Source: Miltoncostaea sp050249835 (GTDB taxonomy: Bacteria > Actinomycetota > Thermoleophilia > Miltoncostaeales > Miltoncostaeaceae). From it: a DNA stretch of 13,179 nt. Shown here one piece after another: positions 1 through 4,846 of the stretch (the first letter of the stretch is position 1; every line of letters begins with the position of its first letter). The stretch covers positions 1 through 13,179 of the forward strand of contig JBFWPT010000073.1 in the NCBI GenBank assembly GCA_050249835.1. Reading direction: 5' to 3'. The notes beneath the pieces were generated by a model. That model was given only the letters and a program-made list of their open reading frames with translations, searched no databases and was not told where the DNA came from. Made by a program: the position numbers and the translations under genes.

Positions 1-13
1 GCTATCTGGCCGA

Positions 14-87
14 TGGGCCGTCTGGGATTCGAACCCAGGACCTTGGGATTAAAAGTCCCCTGCTCTGACCAGCTGAGCTAACGGCCC
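14..87 (-). tRNA. tRNA-Lys (anticodon TTT)
   Basis: Read on the minus strand this folds as a complete 74-nt cloverleaf: a 7-bp acceptor stem (GGGCCGT/ACGGCCC), a 4-bp D stem (GCTC/GAGC), the anticodon loop CTTTTAA giving anticodon TTT (lysine), and a T arm CTGGG-TTCGAAT-CCCAG. The discriminator base is A at position 14. The 3' CCA is not encoded, because the next bases read TCG, so it must be added after transcription. The outer anticodon-stem pair (27-43) is a G-A mismatch; the other four pairs are Watson-Crick. Identity is firm. Confidence 0.97.
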
Positions 88-93
88 GCGGCC

Positions 94-99
94 ATTGTG
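94..99 (-). promoter_or_regulatory. Possible -10 box of tRNA-Lys
   Basis: On the minus strand CACAAT lies 6 nt before the mature tRNA 5' end and matches TATAAT at 4 of 6 positions. No clear -35 is visible at 16-18 nt. It would start the transcript almost at the tRNA itself. This is weak, inferred evidence. Confidence 0.25.
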
Positions 100-114
100 A
101 CGGCTGGGGGGCCG

Positions 115-146
115 CGCCGCCGACGGCCTGGAGTCACTCGGCGGCG
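115..146 (-). terminator. Hairpin spanning the stop codon of the DUF4239 gene
   Basis: A perfect 9-bp GC-rich stem (115-123 with 138-146, CGCCGCCGA/TCGGCGGCG) encloses a 14-nt loop that contains the TGA stop (134-136, minus strand). No T-tract follows. It may act as a terminator or as a 3'-end stabiliser between this gene and the downstream tRNA. Its function is inferred. Confidence 0.4.
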
Positions 147-904
147 GGCGGGAGCTCCATCGACCGCTGCAGGGAGGTGTAGGCGGTGTCGGGGACCGTC
201 ACGAGGCCGCGGGTCGGCCGGTCCAGGTCGAAGGTGACGAACAGGAGGACGGTGACGACGCCGGCGGCGAGCAGCAGGGGGAGGGTGCCCCGGCCGAGGA
301 CGGCGAGGTGCATCGCCAGCAGAGCGAGGGCCACCACCGAGGCCAGGATCTCCAGGACGAGGACCGTGTCCGGGACGCGGTTGTTGAGGGCGGCGACGCG
401 GACGCTCTCCGCGTCGATCATCTCGTTGAGGGTCTCGACGTACAGATGGGGGGCGGTGGCAACCGGGGCGCGGTCGAGGGCCTGTCCGGCGAGGGCCCAG
501 AGCCGTCGCTGCAGGGCCTCCTGGGTCGCGATGGCGCGCTCCTCGGCGTCGCTCTCGGGCACCTCGTTGGACACCACGATCGCGGCGGCGACGTACTCGC
601 GCAGCAGGGCGATCGACTCCGATCGCTGCGGCTCCTCCAGGGTCTGGGCGCGGAGGTAGGTGGTCCCGATCGCGTTCGCCTCGTTCACCACCGCGGCCCG
701 GCGGTCCTCGTAGCGGCCGATCGCCAGCGACAGGCCGAAGGCGAGCAGCAGCCCGACGATGCCGAGGGTCGCGGCCTGCAGGGTGGACAGCGGGTCCTTC
801 AGGGACGCCCCGGACGCGCGCATCCGCCGGCCCGCGAAGAGCCCCACCGCCGTCGCGCCGAAGACGACGACGACCAGCAGGAACGCCAGGAGCCAGCTGC
901 TCAT
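134..904 (-). CDS. DUF4239 / bestrophin-like domain membrane protein
   Basis: A 256-residue integral membrane protein of the DUF4239 (bestrophin-like) family, whose role is unknown. Two hydrophobic segments lie near the N-terminus (about residues 4-24 and 44-63) and two near the C-terminus (about 181-201 and 206-225), separated by a soluble helical stretch rich in Glu and Arg. The family-typical block NEANAIGTTYLRAQ is at 74-87, just after the second segment. The ATG at 904 gives a start directly before the first membrane segment. An in-frame GTG at 914-916 (four residues longer) lies 7 nt after CAGGAT, so a leaderless GTG start is possible. The open frame runs further upstream to 1150, but that part is low-complexity and antisense to another gene. 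It is divergent from the small HTH gene. The family call is from remembered signatures; no channel activity is shown. Confidence 0.8.
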   Translation of the reverse strand: MSSWLLAFLLVVVVFGATAVGLFAGRRMRASGASLKDPLSTLQAATLGIVGLLLAFGLSLAIGRYEDRRAAVVNEANAIGTTYLRAQTLEEPQRSESIALLREYVAAAIVVSNEVPESDAEERAIATQEALQRRLWALAGQALDRAPVATAPHLYVETLNEMIDAESVRVAALNNRVPDTVLVLEILASVVALALLAMHLAVLGRGTLPLLLAAGVVTVLLFVTFDLDRPTRGLVTVPDTAYTSLQRSMELPPAAE

Positions 905-923
905 CGCGAAGAACACGCGCGGG

Positions 924-929
924 ATCCTG
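924..929 (-). promoter_or_regulatory. Weak candidate -10 box, DUF4239 gene
   Basis: CAGGAT on the minus strand lies exactly 7 nt before an in-frame GTG (914-916). It fits the TANNNT-plus-7-nt layout of other starts in this window except that the first T is C. If it is real, the mRNA is leaderless and the protein is four residues longer. Confidence 0.25.
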
Positions 930-994
930 CCAGCCCGGCGGACCCCCCGCGTGACATCCTCCGGGCCCGGAGAGAACGAGAGCGGAGGTACCCC

Positions 995-1207
995 GTGGCC
1001 GTGCACCTGACCCCCGAGGACATCGCCGGGCTGCTGGAGGTGGAGCCCGACGTCATCCTCAACGCCGCCGACGAGGTGGGCGTGCCCGTCTACCAGGGGC
1101 AGATCGACCGGGTGCTCTTCGCCGAGGCGCTCAAAGCCGCCGACCACCACCTCGCCGACGTCGCCGTGGAGCGCCTGCTGCGCCCGGGCGACGCGTCATC
1201 GGGATAG
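995..1207 (+). CDS. Small HTH/excisionase-like protein (70 aa)
   Basis: A 70-residue protein starting at GTG 995, chosen because a strong GGAGG (984-988) lies 6 nt upstream. It begins MAVHLTPEDIAGLLEVEPDV. The pattern 'L-T-P-E-D-I-A-x-L-L-x-V' followed by a turn and 'V-x-F-x-x-A-L' resembles the winged-helix 'helix-turn-helix domain, excisionase family' fold that appears in many short actinobacterial proteins. This is a shape resemblance only; DNA binding is not demonstrated, and the usual basic residues are sparse because the chain is acidic. It ends 9 nt before the SDR gene, so the two are probably cotranscribed. The frame is open upstream to 308, but that portion is antisense to the DUF4239 gene and is not supported. 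Confidence 0.65.
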   Translation: MAVHLTPEDIAGLLEVEPDVILNAADEVGVPVYQGQIDRVLFAEALKAADHHLADVAVERLLRPGDASSG

Positions 1208-1216
1208 CGGGCTGCG

Positions 1217-1966
1217 GTGGACCTCGGGCTGGAGGGGCGGGTCGCGCTCGTCACGGGCGCGTCGCGCGGCATCGGGCGGGCCATCGCCGAGGGGCTCGCG
1301 GCGGAGGGCGCGCGGGTGGCCGTGGCCTCGCGCTCGCTCGGCGCGCTGGAGGAGCTGGCGTCGGCGATCGGGGGCCGCGCCTACGCGTTCGACTCCGCCG
1401 ACCTCGCGGCGGTCGATCCCCTCGTCGGTTCGATCGAACGGGACCTGGGACCGGTCGACGTCTACGTCGCCAACACCGGCGGGCCGCCCACCGGCAGGGA
1501 CCCGCTCGCGTTCACGCCGGAGCAGTGGGAGGAGGCCCATCGCACGCTCGTCGTGTCCCCGATGGCCGTCATGGCGCGGGTGGTGCCGGGCATGCGCGAG
1601 CGCGGGTGGGGCCGGGTTCTGGCCGTCTCGTCCAGCGCGGCGCGCGAGCCGATCGCCGGCATCCAGCTCTCCAACGCGAACCGCCCGGGGCTGCTGGCCG
1701 CGATGAAGCACCTCGCCCACGTCTCCGCGGCGGACGGGGTGACCTTCAACGCCGTGCTGCCGGGCCGCATCGCGACCGATCGGATCGCCGCGAACCACGG
1801 GGGGATGGAGGCGGCCGAGGAGTCGGCCCGCGCCACGGTGCCGGCGGGACGGCTCGGCACCCCCCGCGAGCTGGCCGACGCCGCCGTGTTCCTCTGCTCG
1901 GACCGGGCCGGCTACGTGACGGGCCAGTCGCTCCTCGTCGACGGCGGGCTCACCCGCTCCTGGTGA
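1217..1966 (+). CDS. SDR-family oxidoreductase, BKR-like subgroup with altered catalytic motif
   Basis: A 249-residue short-chain dehydrogenase/reductase, normal for the classical type. The Rossmann cofactor motif TGASRGIG is at 13-20, as in NAD(P)-binding 3-oxoacyl-ACP reductase-like enzymes. The usual NAG motif is NTGGPPTG at 86-93. The catalytic Ser is at about 138-140. The YxxxK motif is absent: the aligned residues, 13 after Ser139, read S152-N-A-N-R156. The C-terminal VTGQSLLVDGG is typical of the family. I recall a divergent BKR-like SDR subgroup with NTGGPP and SNxxR signatures; its substrate is not known to me. The GTG start at 1217 lies 9 nt after the HTH gene with no clear Shine-Dalgarno, which suggests translational coupling. 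The last 17 bp overlap the end of the convergent TetR gene. Confidence 0.9.
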   Translation: MDLGLEGRVALVTGASRGIGRAIAEGLAAEGARVAVASRSLGALEELASAIGGRAYAFDSADLAAVDPLVGSIERDLGPVDVYVANTGGPPTGRDPLAFTPEQWEEAHRTLVVSPMAVMARVVPGMRERGWGRVLAVSSSAAREPIAGIQLSNANRPGLLAAMKHLAHVSAADGVTFNAVLPGRIATDRIAANHGGMEAAEESARATVPAGRLGTPRELADAAVFLCSDRAGYVTGQSLLVDGGLTRSW

Positions 1967-1967
1967 G
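1949..1967. terminator. Hairpin carrying both stop codons of SDR and TetR genes
   Basis: The inverted repeat CTCACC (1949-1954) / GGTGAG (1962-1967) has a 7-nt loop. Its right arm holds the SDR stop TGA (1964-1966) and its left arm holds the TetR stop (1950-1952 on the minus strand). It could act for both converging transcripts. There is no T-tract and the 6-bp stem is modest. Confidence 0.3.
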
Positions 1968-2564
1968 GGCCGCCACCACGACGTCGACGATCCGGTCCTC
2001 CCAGCCGTCCGGGAAGCCGTCGCCCGAGAGGTAGCGCGCCTGGTAGGCCCCGGAGATGAGGTCGATGACGGCCTCGGGGTCGGCGGGCGGGGCGATCTCG
2101 CCGCGGGCGGCGGCCTCGTCCAGCAGGTCGCGGTAGATCGCCCGCCGGGGCTGCAGCGTGCGCTCGCGGAACAGGCGCAGCAGCTCCGGCGTGTGGTGCT
2201 CCTCGGTGAGGCACGTCCCGACCAGCGCCATCACGGTCACGCGCTCGGCGTTGCGGCGGGCCTGGCGGAGCTGGGCGACCAGGTCGGCGCGCAGGTCGCC
2301 GGTCGCCGGGGGGCGGCCGGTCTCGCGCAGGTGCTCGAGCGCCGCCGTGGCGAGGTCGGCCTTGCCGGCGTAGCGCAGGTAGAGGGTCGCCTTGCTCACG
2401 TTCGCGCGGGCGGCGACGCCGTCCATGCTCATCCGGGCGTAGCCCTCGGTGCTGAGCAGGTGGATCGCCGCCTCGATGATCGCGGCGTCCACGGCGGGCG
2501 AGCGGGGCCGGCCGGCGCGGCGGCCGCCCTCGGGCGCGGCGGTCGATCCGCGGGAGGGGGACAT
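1950..2564 (-). CDS. TetR/AcrR-family transcriptional repressor
   Basis: A 204-residue regulator. After a basic Arg/Gly/Ser/Pro-rich N-terminal tail (GRRAGRPRSP), the TetR DNA-binding domain covers about residues 24-70. Its helix-turn-helix, at about 45-67, contains VAARANVSKATLYLRY, the classic TetR signature ending in 'T-L-Y-x-x-Y'. The C-terminal half is an all-helical ligand/dimer domain resembling the TetR_C_11 type. The ATG at 2564 is chosen because TACCGT lies exactly 7 nt upstream, which suits a leaderless mRNA; a GTG at 2573 would add three residues but sits inside that box. The gene is divergent from an MFS transporter 62 bp away with an operator-like repeat between them, so it probably represses that transporter and perhaps itself. 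The ligand is unknown. Confidence 0.9.
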   Translation of the reverse strand: MSPSRGSTAAPEGGRRAGRPRSPAVDAAIIEAAIHLLSTEGYARMSMDGVAARANVSKATLYLRYAGKADLATAALEHLRETGRPPATGDLRADLVAQLRQARRNAERVTVMALVGTCLTEEHHTPELLRLFRERTLQPRRAIYRDLLDEAAARGEIAPPADPEAVIDLISGAYQARYLSGDGFPDGWEDRIVDVVVAALTRSG

Positions 2565-2571
2565 CGCCGCC

Positions 2572-2577
2572 ACGGTA
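2572..2577 (-). promoter_or_regulatory. Candidate -10 box for the TetR gene (leaderless)
   Basis: TACCGT on the minus strand fits TANNNT and ends 7 nt before ATG 2564, so transcription would start at or next to the start codon. No Shine-Dalgarno is present. No convincing -35 is seen. Confidence 0.4.
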
Positions 2578-2603
2578 CCACCGGGGGCCGGGTTAGTGAA
2601 CTG

Positions 2604-2615
2604 GACCGTTTGGTA
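2604..2615. promoter_or_regulatory. Candidate TetR operator in the divergent promoter
   Basis: The core ACCGTTTGGT (2605-2614) has palindromic arms ACC/GGT around a GTTT centre, like the ACCGnnYGGT cores common in TetR-family operators. It overlaps the first base of the transporter -10 box (2614-2619), so bound repressor would block RNA polymerase. Symmetry outside the core is poor, so this is a prediction. Confidence 0.4.
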
Positions 2616-2619
2616 TCTT
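2614..2619 (+). promoter_or_regulatory. Candidate -10 box for the MFS gene (leaderless)
   Basis: TATCTT matches TATAAT at 4 of 6 positions and the TANNNT form. It ends exactly 7 nt before ATG 2627. The intervening CCGCCCC contains no Shine-Dalgarno, which supports a leaderless transcript. Confidence 0.5.
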
Positions 2620-2626
2620 CCGCCCC

Positions 2627-3847
2627 ATGACGCTCGGTTCCTGGAAGGCCCTCATCGGGATGCTCGTGCTCACGATGGGCACGAGCACGCTCACGCCGCT
2701 GCTGCCGCTCTACAAGTCGCACTTCGGCATCTCGACGGGCACGGCGACGCTGCTCTTCGTCACCTACACCGTGACGGTCTGCCCCACGATGCTGATCGCC
2801 GGGAACCTCGCCGACCGGCTCGGGCGCAAGAAGCTGCTGCTGCCCGCCCTGGTGACGATGACGCTGGCCTCGCTCGTCTTCGCGCTGGCCGAGAGCGTCC
2901 CGATGCTCTTCGCCGGCCGGGTGCTCCAGGGCCTGGCGATCGGCGGCTTCCTCGGCGTCGGCGCCGCGTTCGTCGTGGATCACGCCCGCGAGGACTCCAA
3001 GGCGCTCGCGGCGGCCCTGGCGGGGGTCTTCTTCCGGCTCGGGTTCGGCCTCGGGCCCGGCCTCGCCGGGATCATGGCCCAGTACGGCCCCAACCCGCGC
3101 CACTCGCCCTTCTGGGGCCACATCCTGCTGATGGTGATCGGCATCATCGCCATCGCCACGGCGTCGGAGACCCTCATGCGGCGCCGGGACCCGGGGCCCT
3201 TCCGCATCCGCATCGGCGTCCCCCCGGGACAGGCGGCCGGGTTCCTCACCTACGTCGCGCCGGCCACCTTCATGATGAGCTTCGTGGAGGGGACGGTGCT
3301 CTCGGTGGTGCCGATCTTCGTGGTCGAGACGCTCGGCGTCACCAACCTCGCGATCGTCGGGGCGATCGGGTTCATGGTGCTGGCGCTCGGCGGGCTCGCG
3401 CCGTTCCTGGTGCGCGGGCTCGACCCCCGGAGGTCGGTGATGATCGGCGCCGTCTCGTCGTCGATCCTGTCGCTGCTGATCGTGGCCTCGTCCGGGCTCG
3501 ACGCGGTCTGGCTGGTGCTCGTGGCCGCGGCCGCCATCGGGATCATGAACGGCTTCATCCTGTTCGGCGGCACGGTCATCTGCGGCACGATCGTCCCCAT
3601 CCAGGAGCGCGGCAAGCTGATGTCGCTGCTCTACATGTGCGCCTACGCGGGCACGATCCCGACCGTCCTGCTGGGCTACCTCGGCGACGGCATCGGGCTC
3701 ACGCCGACCCTCGGCATCTTCAGCGCCATGGCCATCGCGATCGCGCTGTTCGTCACCGTCGTCGGCAGCCGCCTCTTCCCGGAGGTGGTCCCGTACCGCG
3801 AGGAGCCGGTCCACGGGCCGGAGCAGGCGGTGCCCTCCGCCACCTGA
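2627..3847 (+). CDS. MFS transporter (12-segment, efflux type)
   Basis: A 406-residue major facilitator protein of usual length for a 12-helix carrier. Hydrophobic segments run throughout, with a longer polar loop at the middle (around residues 183-203). The MFS motif A is clear in the loop after helix 2: GNLADRLGRKK at 59-69. The Gly/Leu-rich helix FGLGPGLAGI resembles the conserved segment of drug/H+ antiporters. The ATG at 2627 has no ribosome binding site, but a -10 box lies 7 nt upstream. The divergent TetR gene and operator-like repeat suggest substrate-inducible efflux of a small molecule; the substrate cannot be read from the sequence. The 3' end lies 13 nt from the end of the convergent MetF-like gene. 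Confidence 0.92.
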   Translation: MTLGSWKALIGMLVLTMGTSTLTPLLPLYKSHFGISTGTATLLFVTYTVTVCPTMLIAGNLADRLGRKKLLLPALVTMTLASLVFALAESVPMLFAGRVLQGLAIGGFLGVGAAFVVDHAREDSKALAAALAGVFFRLGFGLGPGLAGIMAQYGPNPRHSPFWGHILLMVIGIIAIATASETLMRRRDPGPFRIRIGVPPGQAAGFLTYVAPATFMMSFVEGTVLSVVPIFVVETLGVTNLAIVGAIGFMVLALGGLAPFLVRGLDPRRSVMIGAVSSSILSLLIVASSGLDAVWLVLVAAAAIGIMNGFILFGGTVICGTIVPIQERGKLMSLLYMCAYAGTIPTVLLGYLGDGIGLTPTLGIFSAMAIAIALFVTVVGSRLFPEVVPYREEPVHGPEQAVPSAT

Positions 3848-3864
3848 GGGGCGCGCTCTCTCAG
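3844..3864. terminator. Hairpin carrying stop codons of MFS and MetF-like genes
   Basis: CTGAGGG (3844-3850) pairs with CTCTCAG (3858-3864), one G-T pair included, around a 7-nt loop. The MFS stop TGA (3845-3847) is in one arm and the MetF-like stop (3861-3863, minus strand) in the other. It is a possible bidirectional terminator without a T-tract. Confidence 0.35.
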
Positions 3865-4781
3865 CGGCGCAGCTCCGTCCCGAGCCGGGCGGCGAGTCGT
3901 ACGGCGGCATCGATCTCGGCCCTGCGGATCGAGACGCTCTCGACACTGAGCCCGAACGGGAACCCGAGCCGCCGGCAGAACGCGATCAGGTCGACGGCCA
4001 TGGCGATCGCCTGCTCACAGGAGGCGTCGAGGGTGTCGTCGGCATGGCGCAGCTCGTTCTCCATCCAGCGCGGGACGGCCACGCCGAGCCACCGCAGGAA
4101 CTCCAGGGTCCTGAGCGATCCGCAGACCGAGAAGCTGAGCACGACCGGCACCGGCGCGATGTCCTGCGCCGCGCACTCGTGGTGGTAGTCGGAGATCAGG
4201 TCCTTGGCCGCGTTGACGTCGTAGACGATCTGGGTGATGAAGAAGGAGCAGCCCGCCCGCTGCTTCGCGATCAGCCGCAGGTGCTCGTCGCCCCGGCGCG
4301 CGTGCCGCTCGGGGATCGCGACCCCGCCGACCGGCAGCCCCGGCTGCACCTCGTCGCGCAGCTCGTGGGCCCGGGCGAGCGAGGTGCGGACCTCCTTCCC
4401 GCGCGACGACGACCCGACGAACACCGCGAGCGCCCGGGACGGGTCCTGCTCCGCGAGCCAGGAGCGGAGGCGGTCCTCCGGGTACTTGCCCACCGCGCGG
4501 TAGACGATGGCGGGGACCTCCAGCCCGGCGAGATGGCGGGCGAGCCAGTCGGCGGGGTCCATCGTCGGCAGGAACGGGAACGGGCGCTCGCCGGGGTTGC
4601 GGTCGCTCTCGTCGTCGATGTCGTAGAGGACGAGGCCGTCGACCGGCAACGGCCGCAGCCGCTCCACGGTGACCCGGGCGATCTCCGCGGCCTCCCCGGG
4701 GCCCGTCGTCAGCCGCGGCGGCGTCACCGCGAAGAGCAGGAACCCGCCCGATCGCGCGGCGATGGCTCGTCGGAGATCCAC
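3861..4781 (-). CDS. Methylenetetrahydrofolate reductase-like (MetF-fold) protein, divergent
   Basis: A 306-residue protein with the TIM-barrel signatures of 5,10-methylenetetrahydrofolate reductases: GGVAIPERH at 152-160 and FFITQIVYD at 180-188, whose Gln184 matches the folate-contacting Gln of E. coli MetF. Length is normal for bacterial MetF (about 300). Two catalytic landmarks differ. The N-terminal FEFFPP motif, whose Glu is the proposed proton donor, reads FAVTPP, and the RGD motif with the key Asp reads GSS (about 124-126). It may therefore reduce another substrate or work with different residues. The GTG at 4781 is chosen because TACGGT ends 7 nt upstream; GTG starts at 4790 and 4844 would add 3 or 21 residues, but the first falls in that box. 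No folate or methionine genes adjoin it. It is divergent from aceE. Confidence 0.78.
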   Translation of the reverse strand: MDLRRAIAARSGGFLLFAVTPPRLTTGPGEAAEIARVTVERLRPLPVDGLVLYDIDDESDRNPGERPFPFLPTMDPADWLARHLAGLEVPAIVYRAVGKYPEDRLRSWLAEQDPSRALAVFVGSSSRGKEVRTSLARAHELRDEVQPGLPVGGVAIPERHARRGDEHLRLIAKQRAGCSFFITQIVYDVNAAKDLISDYHHECAAQDIAPVPVVLSFSVCGSLRTLEFLRWLGVAVPRWMENELRHADDTLDASCEQAIAMAVDLIAFCRRLGFPFGLSVESVSIRRAEIDAAVRLAARLGTELRR

Positions 4782-4788
4782 GCGCGAC

Positions 4789-4794
4789 ACCGTA
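4789..4794 (-). promoter_or_regulatory. Candidate -10 box for the MetF-like gene (leaderless)
   Basis: TACGGT on the minus strand fits TANNNT and ends exactly 7 nt before GTG 4779-4781. No Shine-Dalgarno is seen. It lies in the short divergent region shared with aceE. Confidence 0.4.
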
Positions 4795-4835
4795 GCCGGG
4801 CCGCCATCGACCGGTCGCGGCCGATCTCCCGGCGC

Positions 4836-4841
4836 TACGCT
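4836..4841 (+). promoter_or_regulatory. Candidate -10 box of the aceE-aceF-lpd operon
   Basis: TACGCT fits TANNNT and ends 5 nt before GTG 4847 and 8 nt before GTG 4850, so the operon mRNA is probably leaderless or nearly so. The 8-nt spacing slightly favours the second GTG. No clear -35 is visible. Confidence 0.4.
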
Positions 4842-4846
4842 CACAG

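Noticed and set aside
308..1207. Long version of the small HTH gene beginning at 308
   Set aside because: The extension runs antisense to the DUF4239 gene, and a strong GGAGG marks GTG 995 as the real start.
2429..4188. Long frames overlapping the MFS gene in other frames on both strands
   Set aside because: Their composition is Arg/Pro/Ala/Glu-rich without motifs, while the MFS frame has membrane helices and motif A.
3861..4844. Longer MetF-like protein starting at GTG 4844
   Set aside because: The 21 extra residues are Pro/Gly/Arg-rich and unlike the family, and they would run through the candidate -10 box. It is kept only as an alternative.
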